Source of the DNA: a bacterium
GTDB taxonomy: Bacteria; Tectomicrobia; Entotheonellia; Entotheonellales; Entotheonellaceae
Length of the DNA stretch: 22,107 nt
Direction: 5' to 3'
Assembly (NCBI GenBank): GCA_027294925.1
Contig: JAPULM010000111.1
Coordinates: forward strand, 1 to 22,107
A model generated the notes under the pieces. The model made no database searches. It was not told the DNA's origin and saw nothing but the letters and a program-made list of their open reading frames with translations. Each line of letters starts with the position of its first letter. Positions within the stretch are counted from its first letter, which is position 1. A program made the position numbers and the translations under genes. This document shows positions 1-7,515 of the stretch, piece after piece.

Positions 1-2
1 CC

Positions 3-410
3 GGAGAACTGCAAGATCAGCTCATCGACGGCCGGCCGTTGTATGAACATCTCGGTGCTTTGGTCGAGGCGTGGGGGCATGACCAGCGTGGCGCTTGCGG
101 CTATTCATCGGTTGGCGCCGTGGTGGGCGCCACCTATCCGGAACAGGCGAGACGATTACGGGCACTGATGCCGCATACCCTGTTTCTCGTGCCGGGCTAT
201 GGCGCGCAGGGCGCTACGGCCGACGATGTGGTGGGCAGTTTTGACGCTGCGGGGCAGGGGGCGGTGGTTAATGCGTCCCGCAGTATCATTTTTGCCTATC
301 GCTCAGACCCTTATGCGACGCAGTACGGGTCTGAGGCGTATCCTGCCGCGGCGCGTGCGGCGACATTACACATGAGTCAGGCCATTCAGCATGCTTTGCA
401 ACGCCGGTGA
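3..410 (+). CDS. pyrF: Orotidine 5'-phosphate decarboxylase, type 2 (3' part only)
   Basis: The frame is open from the left edge of the window, so this is the C-terminal 135 residues of a gene that starts upstream. The product would decarboxylate orotidine monophosphate to UMP in pyrimidine synthesis. What is visible is the last part of the TIM barrel: GACGYSSVGAVVGAT (a beta strand and the following loop), then LFLVPGYGAQGA, then the phosphate-binding end VVNASRSIIFAY. The combination VPGYGAQG and NASRSI is typical of the longer type 2 enzyme (about 270-310 residues) rather than the short E. coli type. It ends with TGA. The hflX frame begins about 97 nt downstream. The assignment is by family motifs; the missing N-terminal half, including the catalytic lysine region, cannot be checked here. 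Confidence 0.9.
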   Translation, partial: GELQDQLIDGRPLYEHLGALVEAWGHDQRGACGYSSVGAVVGATYPEQARRLRALMPHTLFLVPGYGAQGATADDVVGSFDAAGQGAVVNASRSIIFAYRSDPYATQYGSEAYPAAARAATLHMSQAIQHALQRR

Positions 411-413
411 TGG

Positions 414-429
414 GCTCAGACCGCTGAGC
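414..429. other. Short stem-loop after pyrF
   Basis: GCTCAG (414-419) and CTGAGC (424-429) form a perfect 6-bp stem with a four-base loop directly after the pyrF stop codon. No T-run follows, so it is not a convincing intrinsic terminator. It may protect the mRNA 3' end or be fortuitous. A TACAAT box at about 435-440 follows, which could be a -10 element for hflX, but I see no good -35 partner. Confidence 0.3.
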
Positions 430-493
430 GAAATGTGCTACAATGCCTGTAGGTAGATACGTCTGAAAGCGATAGGGTCTAGGTTAGCAATAG

Positions 494-498
494 AGGAG
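494..498 (+). promoter_or_regulatory. Shine-Dalgarno site deciding the hflX start
   Basis: AGGAG lies 8 nt before an ATT codon at 507. Homology of the translated frame to HflX N-termini begins right at this ATT (IKRVHGNVTGLKADQ). No in-frame ATG, GTG or TTG lies between the upstream stop at 480-482 and the TTG at 615, which is 36 codons too late. The site therefore points to an AUU start. Confidence 0.65.
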
Positions 499-506
499 AA
501 CTACGT

Positions 507-2177
507 ATTAAGCGGGTTCATGGTAATGTAACGGGTCTGAAAGCGGATCAGGTACGGCGGCTGCAGCATGTCTACCGCCGTAAGATACCGGCTCAGCAGA
601 TTATCACGCCTGAATTGGCACGCTATCTTTGTGAACTGTCGCTTGAAACCAAACGACAGATTGGCGTCTTGATTGATCGTAAAGGTGGCATTGTGTCGGT
701 TATGGTTGGCGATAATCGAAGCATTTTTCTTCCCGAACTCGGCCGCTTTCGAGCCGCCTCCAATCGATTACGTGGTCTACGCTATGTACATACGCATCTG
801 CGGGGTGAACCCCTGACGCCAGACGATATGGCCGACTTAGCACATTTGCGCTTCGATATCATGGTGGCGATTGCTGTCGGCGATGAGGGGCTACCGGGTG
901 GTACGCATATTGCCTACCTATTGCCCGATAATCTTGAAGGTAAACAATGGGATGTACAGGATAACGTTCCCCTACACGAACTGGATACGAATTTTTTGAG
1001 TTTTATTCAGTCGTTAGAGGACGAGTTCGAACGTACGCAGCGTGCCTATGCCGTGGGTGAGGCGGGTGAACGCGCTCTGTTGATCAGTGTGACGACTGGC
1101 AGTCGGGCGAAGCCCAAAGAATCGCTAGCGGAGTTGGCCGAGCTAGCAGAGTCGGCTGGTGTGGCGCCGGTGGACTGGATTATCCAGCATCGACACCGTA
1201 TTGATCCGCATTATCTCCTGGGGCGCGGTAAACTCGATGAAGTTACCGTGCGTGGTCTACAGGTGGGGGCGGACTTGCTTATTTTTGACCAAGGCCTCAC
1301 ACCGAGTCAGAGTCGTTCGATTGCCGAACGAACCGAGCTAAAAGTCATCGATCGCACCATGCTCATCTTGGATATTTTTGCGCAGCACGCCCACAGTCGT
1401 GAGGGTAAAATTCAGGTTGAACTGGCGCAGCTCAAATATCTTATGCCCTATCTGGCCAATAAAGGAACGGCCTTGTCACGCCTAGCCGGTGGGATTGGCG
1501 GACGTGGCCCTGGTGAGACCAAGCTGGAAATTGACCGCCGCCGTGTGCAGGATCGTATTAATCATCTTGAAAAACAGTTGAAGCAGGTTGCACAGCGGCG
1601 TCATTTGCGACGCCAGCAGCGGCAACGCCGCGAGATGCCGGTGCTCTCTATTGTCGGCTATACCAACGCGGGTAAATCGACCCTACTTAATGCCCTAACG
1701 CAGAGCAGCGTAAAGGTCGAAGATCGCTTGTTTGCAACGCTTGATCCGGCTAGTCGGCGGCTGCGGTTTCCTCGTGATCTCGAGGTGATTATTACCGATA
1801 CGGTAGGTTTTATCCGTGATTTGCCGTCAGACCTCGTTGCCGCTTTCCAATCTACCCTGGATGAATTGCATGAGGCCGACCTTTTGTTGCATGTGGTTGA
1901 TATGAGTAGCCCCTACCTGGACGATCAGATGCAGACGGTAGAAAAAATTCTGACCGATCTCGATATGGATCACATCCCTCGTCTGACCGTACTCAACAAA
2001 TCAGACTTGGTCAGTCCGCAGGTGGTCGCAAATCTGCTGCGCTTGTACGACGCCGTGGCGATCTCCGCCCGTGATCGACACAGCTTAACGCCACTGATTG
2101 AGCGTATACAGGTGGTGATCTGGGACCAGCTGCACAACGATCAACGCTTTGCCAAAGCGCCGACAATTGTCGCATAG
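507..2177 (+). CDS. hflX: Ribosome-associated GTPase HflX, long form, probable AUU start
   Basis: This is a TRAFAC-class GTPase that binds the 50S subunit and rescues or splits stalled and heat-damaged ribosomes. Taking the ATT at 507 as start gives 556 residues. The first 160 or so residues are the N-terminal extension found in many non-enterobacterial HflX proteins (LARYLCELSLE, RQIGVLIDRKG). The HflX domain proper contains the signature GGRGPGETKLE near residue 330, followed by a basic, glutamine-rich coiled-coil arm. The G domain shows G1 GYTNAGKS (384-391), G3 DTVGF and G4 NKSD. The N-terminal residues before the TTG at 615 match the family, so a start at 615 would cut off a conserved segment. 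It follows pyrF on the same strand and ends with TAG. Function is confident from motifs; the start codon is an inference from the ribosome binding site and conservation. Confidence 0.93.
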   Translation: MKRVHGNVTGLKADQVRRLQHVYRRKIPAQQIITPELARYLCELSLETKRQIGVLIDRKGGIVSVMVGDNRSIFLPELGRFRAASNRLRGLRYVHTHLRGEPLTPDDMADLAHLRFDIMVAIAVGDEGLPGGTHIAYLLPDNLEGKQWDVQDNVPLHELDTNFLSFIQSLEDEFERTQRAYAVGEAGERALLISVTTGSRAKPKESLAELAELAESAGVAPVDWIIQHRHRIDPHYLLGRGKLDEVTVRGLQVGADLLIFDQGLTPSQSRSIAERTELKVIDRTMLILDIFAQHAHSREGKIQVELAQLKYLMPYLANKGTALSRLAGGIGGRGPGETKLEIDRRRVQDRINHLEKQLKQVAQRRHLRRQQRQRREMPVLSIVGYTNAGKSTLLNALTQSSVKVEDRLFATLDPASRRLRFPRDLEVIITDTVGFIRDLPSDLVAAFQSTLDELHEADLLLHVVDMSSPYLDDQMQTVEKILTDLDMDHIPRLTVLNKSDLVSPQVVANLLRLYDAVAISARDRHSLTPLIERIQVVIWDQLHNDQRFAKAPTIVA

Positions 2178-2300
2178 ATGTGCGTTTTCAGGCTTCTGAT
2201 CGTTGTGTTGCATTACCGCCTCCGCCGCCTTCAAACCCCTTTTAATCGCCCCCCCTCGTATCCGATCGTGCATGATTCTGTGTGGCCATGCGTTTTACGG

Positions 2301-2328
2301 TTGACAACACCGATTGCCTTGTTTTAAT
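2301..2328 (+). promoter_or_regulatory. Sigma-70-type promoter of the iclR-type gene
   Basis: A perfect -35 TTGACA (2301-2306) is followed after 16 bp by TTTAAT (2323-2328), about 50 nt before the regulator start. Transcription would begin in or just before the inverted repeat at 2332-2370, so a protein bound there would block initiation or clearance. The rest of the 201-bp gap after hflX shows no gene and no clear terminator. Confidence 0.6.
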
Positions 2329-2331
2329 GTC

Positions 2332-2370
2332 TGTTCTATAATAAATAACACTGTTCAAAATAATAGAACA
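2332..2370. promoter_or_regulatory. Palindromic operator candidate in front of the iclR-type gene
   Basis: TGTTCTAT (2332-2339) and ATAGAACA (2363-2370) are perfect 8-bp inverted arms. A third half-site, TGTTC, lies at 2352-2356, about two helical turns from the first and itself palindromic with the GAACA at 2366-2370. The block ends 8 bp before the ATG. IclR-family proteins often repress their own gene from AT-rich palindromes overlapping the promoter, so this is probably the autoregulatory site. Binding is inferred, not shown. Confidence 0.55.
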
Positions 2371-2378
2371 AAGACAAA

Positions 2379-3185
2379 ATGAAAATGCCTCAAACCTCTT
2401 CTGCCCAAGCGACCTCACTGGTTAAGGCGTTGCGTGTTTTATTAGCCCTAGAAGGCTACTCGGAAGGGCGGCGGGTAACCGAAATTGCCCGTGCTCTCGA
2501 GTTACCCAAAAGCGCCGTACATCGATTGTTGGTGACATTTCAAGCGCACGGCTTTGTCCAACAACGCCCGGATAGCCGTTATGGCTTGGGCCCTACTTTG
2601 GCGCGTCTCGGTCTGTCGGCGGCTGAAATGTTCATACCCAGTCGTGTGGCGCATCCGCATTTAGAAGCACTGGCCCACGAAGTTGAGGAAACCGTGTTTC
2701 TAGGGGTTCTATCACAGGCGACTGTGATGATCGTCGATAAGGTCGAATGGGGCCAGGTGCTGCGTATTTCGCCCGCCCTGGGCGCTGTGTTGCCCCTTTC
2801 TCAGACAGGATTAGGGAAGCTGCTATTGGCCTTTTGTCCTGCTGCGAGGCGTGATCAATTGTGCGAGGTGTTGCCGGGGGCTGAATCTGGCGCTTGCCGA
2901 GCGCCGGATGTTGCCGCTTTAAAGCAGGAATTAGTGGCGATCAAGCGCCAAGGGTTTGCTGTTAGTCTGGAGGAATGGGCGCCGGATGTCTGTTGTTTGG
3001 TGGCGCCTATTCGCAATGGGCGGGGTGAGGTGAGTGCGGCATTGGCGTTGGCTTTGCCGAGTAGCCGTATGCCGCAGCCGCAACGCCACGATCCGTTTGC
3101 CAGCCACAACCTCGCGTCGCACGATAGCACGCTGCTGTCGGCCTTACTCGCGACGGCTGAACGTATTTCAGAGGCATTGCCGTAG
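2379..3185 (+). CDS. IclR-family transcriptional regulator
   Basis: A 268-residue DNA-binding regulator of usual IclR length. Residues about 10-75 form the winged helix-turn-helix (ALRVLLALEGY, VTEIARALELPKSAVHRLL, then the wing SRYGLGPTLARLG). The rest is the GAF-like ligand-binding domain, with the conserved stretch VAPIRNGRGEVSAALALALP near the end. IclR members usually sense small carboxylic or aromatic metabolites; the ligand here is unknown. The gene has its own promoter and operator and is followed after about 50 nt by an aminotransferase gene on the same strand, so amino- or keto-acid metabolism is a possible target, though only by proximity. The ribosome binding site is weak (AAAG). 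A second ATG two codons downstream could also serve. Confidence 0.9.
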   Translation: MKMPQTSSAQATSLVKALRVLLALEGYSEGRRVTEIARALELPKSAVHRLLVTFQAHGFVQQRPDSRYGLGPTLARLGLSAAEMFIPSRVAHPHLEALAHEVEETVFLGVLSQATVMIVDKVEWGQVLRISPALGAVLPLSQTGLGKLLLAFCPAARRDQLCEVLPGAESGACRAPDVAALKQELVAIKRQGFAVSLEEWAPDVCCLVAPIRNGRGEVSAALALALPSSRMPQPQRHDPFASHNLASHDSTLLSALLATAERISEALP

Positions 3186-3237
3186 GGGGAATGAAATGGG
3201 CATGGTGGGGGTGTTTGACTGAAGCGGGAGGCGAGTG

Positions 3238-4113
3238 ATGTCACAAGTCTATGTCAACGGGCGCTTTGTGCCTGCCGAAGAGGCCAAGGTGTCGGTGTTT
3301 GATCATGGGTTCCTGTATGGGGATGGCGTCTTTGAAGGCATTCGGGTTTATGGGGGGAATATTTTTCGTCTGCAACAACACGTGCAACGGCTTTATGATT
3401 CGGCCCAATGCATTCTGCTGCGCATCCCGATGACGCAAGCCGAGATGACGGCAGTAATTGTTGATGCCGTGAAGCGACGCGGGGTGCCTGATCAATACCT
3501 GCGGGTGGTGGTGTCGCGCGGCGTCGGGGATCTGGGTCTGGACCCGCAACGTTGCCTCCAGCCTTCTGTGATTATCATTGCCGAGACCATCGCGTTGTAT
3601 CCTGAACAGGTTTACGTGCAGGGACTGGCATTGGTCACGGTGGCAACGCGCCGCATGCCGTCCTCGGGTTTAGACCCACGTATTAAATCTCTCAACTATC
3701 TGAATAACATTATGGCCAAGATTGAAGCGCAACAGGCCGGCGCCATGGAAGGGGTGATGTTGAATGCTGAAGGTTATGTGGCGGAATGCACCGCTGATAA
3801 TATCTTCATGGTGCGGCAAGGGCAGGTGTTGACGCCGTCAGTGGCATGCGGCGCGCTTGCTGGTGTGACGCGAGACACGGTGCTGGAGATCGTGCAGGAG
3901 CAGGGGTTGATAACGCAGGAAGCCTTCCTGACCCGTTACGATCTTTATACGGCTGACGAGTGTTTCATAACTGGCACTGGGGCTGAAATTGTCCCCGTGG
4001 TGCAGATTGATGGCCGACACATTGGCGGGGGAGAGCCCGGTCCCGTCACGGCCATCATACGGCAGCAGTTTGCGGCACGGTGCCGTTGTGACGGGGTTAA
4101 AGCGATTTGGTAG
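3238..4113 (+). CDS. ilvE: Branched-chain amino acid aminotransferase (class IV PLP fold)
   Basis: A 291-residue fold-type IV PLP enzyme that would interconvert leucine, isoleucine and valine with their 2-oxo acids. Family marks are FDHGFLYGDGVFEG near the N-terminus, the lysine of RIKSLNYLNN (about residue 150) that binds PLP, EGYVAECTADNIF, and the phosphate-binding end FITGTGAEIVPV. The start is placed at ATG 3238 because GGGAGG (3226-3231) then sits 6 nt upstream; the GTG at 3235 would be too close. Related class IV enzymes (D-amino-acid transaminase, aminodeoxychorismate lyase) are alternatives, but the length and the YVNGRFVPAEEAKVSV start favour IlvE. The 3' end overlaps the convergent rlpA by 17 bp. 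Confidence 0.85.
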   Translation: MSQVYVNGRFVPAEEAKVSVFDHGFLYGDGVFEGIRVYGGNIFRLQQHVQRLYDSAQCILLRIPMTQAEMTAVIVDAVKRRGVPDQYLRVVVSRGVGDLGLDPQRCLQPSVIIIAETIALYPEQVYVQGLALVTVATRRMPSSGLDPRIKSLNYLNNIMAKIEAQQAGAMEGVMLNAEGYVAECTADNIFMVRQGQVLTPSVACGALAGVTRDTVLEIVQEQGLITQEAFLTRYDLYTADECFITGTGAEIVPVVQIDGRHIGGGEPGPVTAIIRQQFAARCRCDGVKAIW

Positions 4114-4780
4114 GTAGTTTAATCATATACGAGGCGGCGGGAATTGGCACCACGCTGGTTGTATAACCAAGTGCCTGGGTGTGATGGGCTGTCTCTTCAG
4201 CCATCTCACGGTCGGTGAAGACGCCGAGGCGAACACGGTAAAAGACACGTAAGCCTTGGCGCAGCACGGCAATCCAGACCTGAGGATAGTGGACGGATAG
4301 GGCTTTCTGGGCTCGGGCTGCGTTGGCGAGATTGGTATAGGCGCCGACTTGGACAATAAAAATCGGCGCCGTCGGCGCCGTATCGAGCAGAAAGCGGATT
4401 TTGACTTTTGTCAAACCGCGTTGCAGCATGCCAAGTTGTCGCGCTGAAGCGTACGACAGATCCAGAATGCGCTGGCCGATAAATGGCCCACGATCATTAA
4501 TGCGTACCCGTACGGAGCGTTTTGTTTGCAGATCAGTGACAATGGCGTGAATGCCAAGCGGGGCAAACCTGTGGGCCGCGGTGAGTTGAAACATGTCGTA
4601 TACCTCACCGTTTGCCGTTTTCCGACCGTGAAATTTTTCGCCATACCAGGACGCGATGCCGTACTGCACGATTGGCATTGGCTCAGACAACTGAGCAGCA
4701 TGTGAGAAGACCGCTAAGCCATTCAACATGATCACGCTATAAGCAACATACAGCACCGCACGCCGGACCAGACATTTCAT
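4097..4780 (-). CDS. rlpA: RlpA-like septal ring lytic transglycosylase with SPOR domain
   Basis: A 227-residue exported cell-wall protein. Residues 1-29 look like a Sec signal (basic start, hydrophobic core, cleavage after SHA) without a lipobox cysteine, so it is probably periplasmic rather than a lipoprotein. Residues about 40-130 form the double-psi beta-barrel with ASWYGEKFHGRKTANGE, LTAAHRFAPLG and VRINDRGPF. In RlpA the GR-T-NGE and NDRGPF motifs surround the catalytic acid that cleaves glycan strands lacking stem peptides. Residues about 150-220 are a SPOR domain (FIVQVGAY...RVRLGVF), which binds denuded peptidoglycan at the septum. GGAGG sits 6 nt before the ATG. It is divergent from the mutase gene and convergent with the aminotransferase gene. 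Confidence 0.9.
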   Translation of the reverse strand: MKCLVRRAVLYVAYSVIMLNGLAVFSHAAQLSEPMPIVQYGIASWYGEKFHGRKTANGEVYDMFQLTAAHRFAPLGIHAIVTDLQTKRSVRVRINDRGPFIGQRILDLSYASARQLGMLQRGLTKVKIRFLLDTAPTAPIFIVQVGAYTNLANAARAQKALSVHYPQVWIAVLRQGLRVFYRVRLGVFTDREMAEETAHHTQALGYTTSVVPIPAASYMIKLPTKSL

Positions 4781-4894
4781 ATAAATCCTCCCTATGTTGC
4801 CTAATTGTATCTTGCTGGGTCAATAGGTCAAGTAAAAAAACAGTTATTCTCTGCCCTGCGCTTGTTAACCGATATGTTTTCTGTTATCAAAAGA

Positions 4895-4937
4895 AGCCCG
4901 ACATTCTATCTTGTTGGCAAGGGAAGAATGTCGGGCT
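4895..4937. repeat. 13-bp perfect inverted repeat (large hairpin) in the mutase leader
   Basis: AGCCCGACATTCT (4895-4907) is matched by its exact reverse complement at 4925-4937. The 17-nt spacer can itself pair (CTTG 4910-4913 with CAAG 4918-4921, loop TTGG), which makes a hairpin of 17 base pairs in all. It ends 52 nt before the mutase ATG. No T-run follows on either strand. It could be an mRNA structure in the 5' leader, a protein-binding palindrome, or a dispersed palindromic repeat. It does not resemble a cobalamin riboswitch. Confidence 0.75.
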
Positions 4938-4989
4938 AGAGACAGCTTCGTTGAACGTATAGAAGTGAAACCGAGGGAAGGAGGCGAGT

Positions 4990-7089
4990 ATGGAACGCGA
5001 CACCGACCGTCAGCACTCGAATTCGGCGTATCAGCGTTGGCAGCGACGCATGGCGGAGCGTCCGGTGACGCCGCTTTACAACCCATCAGGTGTAGAGGTG
5101 GCGCCACTATACACGCCGGAGGCTGTGCAACATCTCAATTATGAACGTGACGTTGGCTACCCGGGCGAATTCCCGTTTACGCGCGGTATCTATCCGTCGA
5201 TGTATCGGGGGCGGCCCTGGACCTTTCGCGAATATTCTGGTTTTGGTACGGCGGAAGACACCAACACGCGCTATCGCGCCTTGCTTGCCCAAGGGATGAC
5301 TGGCTTAAGTGTGGCTTCTGATCTGCCTACCCAGATCGGTTTCGACTCTGACGATCCCAGTGTTGCCGATGAGGTGGGCCGGGTTGGCGTGGCGATCGAT
5401 TCGTTGGCCGATATGGAGCGGCTGTTCGACGGCATTCCATTGGATAAGGTCAGTACCAATTTCACCATTAACACGACCTCGGCGCCGATTTTAGCGATGT
5501 ACATGGCGGTCGGTGAGCAGCAGAGCGTCAAGCCGGAGCAATTGCGAGGCACCTTACAAAATGATCCGCTGAAGGAGTATGTTGCGCGTGGCACCTGGCT
5601 CTTTCCGGTGGACGCATCGTTGCGCATGACGGCCGATGTGATAGAGTTTTGCGCCCGTCAGGTCCCTAAGTTTAATCCCATCAGTATTTCTGGCGCTCAC
5701 ATGCAGCAGGCTGGTGCGACACGCCTCGAGTCGGTTGCTCTGGCCATGACACATGCCATGGCTTATATCGATTTATTGCTCGATCGTGGTTTGTCGATTG
5801 ACGATTTTGCGCCGCGCATTAGTTGGAACCTCGGTGTGGTTGGCACCGATCTCTTCGAGGAAGTGGCTCGTTTTCGTGCTGCCCGGCGATTGTGGGCACG
5901 TCTGGTGCAGGAGCGCTATCAGCCTAAAAATCCGCAATCCTGCATGCTGCGTGTCTACGCCGGTAGCGGTGGTAATACGTTGACCGTAGAAGAACCGTTA
6001 AATAATATCGTGCGCGTGACGCTGGAAGTGTTGGCCTCGGCCATGGGCGGTGTGCAAGCGGTACACGCTTGTTCGTACGACGAGGCATATGCCATTCCGA
6101 CCGAAGAAGCGCAGTTGGTTGCATTACGCACTCAGCAAATCATCGCTTATGAGGGCGGACTGACGCGTACCGCCGATCCGCTGGCGGGATCGTATTATGT
6201 CGAGTCCTTGACTGACGCGGCCGAACAGCAAATGCGGGAAATCATCGACGAGGTGATGGCGGTTGGCGTTAGCCGAGCGATTGAATCCGGCCTGGTGCAG
6301 GAGCGCATCATGCGCTCGGCCATGCAGGAGGAGCAGCGTCTTGCGTCCGGCGAGACGGTGCTGGTGGGGGTTAACAAATTTCAGCGCGCCCAGAGGGCGG
6401 CGCCGATTGCCATTCACCGCGCTGATCCCGAGGCGCTGCAGCGACAGATCGAACGTATCCGACGTGTCCGTCAGGAGCGCGACGCCACACGTGTGGCGCA
6501 GGCGTTGAGTCAGTTGCAGACGGTCGCTCAGGGGACGGGAAATCTTATGCCTGCCATGCTTGAGGCGGTTAAAGCCTATGCGACCATTGGTGAGATCTGT
6601 TCTTGTTTGACCCATGTTTTTGGTCTTTACAGCGATCCTTCCATTTTGGCGGTATCCAGCCACCAGAGCAGTGGGTCGCAACGTGCTCAGGGTGTTAATG
6701 ATGGCCCGCCTATCCGTATTTTGGTGTCCAAACCTGGCCTCGACGGTCATGACCGCGGCGCTAAAACGATGGCCTTGTTGCTGCGTGACGCTGGTATGGA
6801 GGTCATTTATACCGGTATTCGCAATTCGGTTGATGCGATCGTGCAGGCTGCTGCTCAGGAGGACGTGCAGATCATTGGCCTGAGTATTTTGTCGGGTTCC
6901 CACCTGGGCCTGACGCAGCAAGTGCTAGAGCGTCTGCGCGATAAGACGATGGATGACATTAAAGTCGTTGTCGGCGGGGTGATTCCCGAGCAAGATATTG
7001 CACCGCTTAAAGATATGGGCGTGGCTGCCGTATTTCCGAGCGGCATGCCGTTTGATGACATCATTGCGGAAATCCGTGCCTTGGCATAG
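4990..7089 (+). CDS. Adenosylcobalamin-dependent acyl-CoA mutase, methylmalonyl-CoA mutase family, divergent active site
   Basis: A single 699-residue chain holds both the TIM-barrel mutase domain (about 30-530) and the B12-binding domain (about 573-699) with DGHDRG (His587 as lower cobalt ligand) and the GGVIPEQD loop. Enzymes of this family move a carbonyl-CoA group by radical rearrangement. Compared with Propionibacterium shermanii MCM, the carboxylate-binding residues Tyr89 and Arg207 are kept (Tyr82 in RPWTFREYSGF, Arg200), so a dicarboxylyl-CoA substrate is likely and isobutyryl-CoA unlikely. Other pocket residues differ: the Tyr beside catalytic His244 is Ala236, and the usual RTHSQTSGWSLT segment reads RVYAGSGGNTLT. 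AAGGAGG lies 5 nt before the ATG. No epimerase or MeaB-type chaperone gene is in the window. The family is certain; the substrate (methylmalonyl-, ethylmalonyl- or another acyl-CoA) is open. Confidence 0.88.
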   Translation: MERDTDRQHSNSAYQRWQRRMAERPVTPLYNPSGVEVAPLYTPEAVQHLNYERDVGYPGEFPFTRGIYPSMYRGRPWTFREYSGFGTAEDTNTRYRALLAQGMTGLSVASDLPTQIGFDSDDPSVADEVGRVGVAIDSLADMERLFDGIPLDKVSTNFTINTTSAPILAMYMAVGEQQSVKPEQLRGTLQNDPLKEYVARGTWLFPVDASLRMTADVIEFCARQVPKFNPISISGAHMQQAGATRLESVALAMTHAMAYIDLLLDRGLSIDDFAPRISWNLGVVGTDLFEEVARFRAARRLWARLVQERYQPKNPQSCMLRVYAGSGGNTLTVEEPLNNIVRVTLEVLASAMGGVQAVHACSYDEAYAIPTEEAQLVALRTQQIIAYEGGLTRTADPLAGSYYVESLTDAAEQQMREIIDEVMAVGVSRAIESGLVQERIMRSAMQEEQRLASGETVLVGVNKFQRAQRAAPIAIHRADPEALQRQIERIRRVRQERDATRVAQALSQLQTVAQGTGNLMPAMLEAVKAYATIGEICSCLTHVFGLYSDPSILAVSSHQSSGSQRAQGVNDGPPIRILVSKPGLDGHDRGAKTMALLLRDAGMEVIYTGIRNSVDAIVQAAAQEDVQIIGLSILSGSHLGLTQQVLERLRDKTMDDIKVVVGGVIPEQDIAPLKDMGVAAVFPSGMPFDDIIAEIRALA

Positions 7090-7269
7090 TACGAGGGTGA
7101 CAAGAGGCGGCTTTCCTCTCGCAATTTCTGGCGCAATCCTTGTGTACGTCCTTCCGCTGCCCGGATTATATAGGGAAAAAAATACGACTGTGTCAATGCA
7201 AGACCTGACTGACTCCATTTTTTCGCCGTCTGGCCCAGAACGGGATTACCCGCGTTGTCTGATCGACCT

Positions 7270-7515
7270 TCAAGCGGTTAATACCTTATCCCAGATCCGT
7301 TGGTTTTTTGAACAAAATCCCGTCACAAAATCCATGAGATCCAACAGGAGGTCTTCAGACATTCCTTCTATCGACGCACATCGTATATTTTCCAGTGTTC
7401 CATAGGCATCCTGTTGGGTACCCCCATATTGTTTGTATCGACTGACAATTTCGCGCAGCGTCCGCAACGACGTCTTCTGGTTTAAGGCTTCTTTGATTTC
7501 CTTCTCTAAGTTCAT
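7270..7515 (-). CDS. Small helical protein of unknown function
   Basis: An 81-residue, largely helical, soluble protein (LEKEIKEAL, LRTLREIVSRYKQYGG, DLLLDLMDFVTGFC) with no signal peptide or membrane segment. I do not recognise a family. Its ATG overlaps the stop of the preceding ORF (ATGA), and GAGG sits about 8 nt upstream, so it can be translated either alone or by coupling. The mix of charged and hydrophobic residues in regular spacing looks like real coding sequence. The 180-bp gap between its end and the mutase stop holds no gene and no clear terminator that I can see. Confidence 0.5.
   Translation of the reverse strand: MNLEKEIKEALNQKTSLRTLREIVSRYKQYGGTQQDAYGTLENIRCASIEGMSEDLLLDLMDFVTGFCSKNQRIWDKVLTA

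Noticed and set aside
4781..4989. Cobalamin riboswitch upstream of the B12-dependent mutase
   Set aside because: The gap is short and shows no B12-box-like sequence; only the long inverted repeat is present. Mutases are also not usual targets of that riboswitch.
6124..6921. 265-codon open frame antisense to the mutase gene
   Set aside because: It lies wholly within the well-supported mutase gene, and its translation has low-complexity, Arg/His/Thr-rich composition typical of a shadow frame.
7090..7269. Terminator or small RNA after the mutase gene
   Set aside because: Only a 5-bp AGAGG/CCTCT stem without a T-run was found, which is not enough to call.
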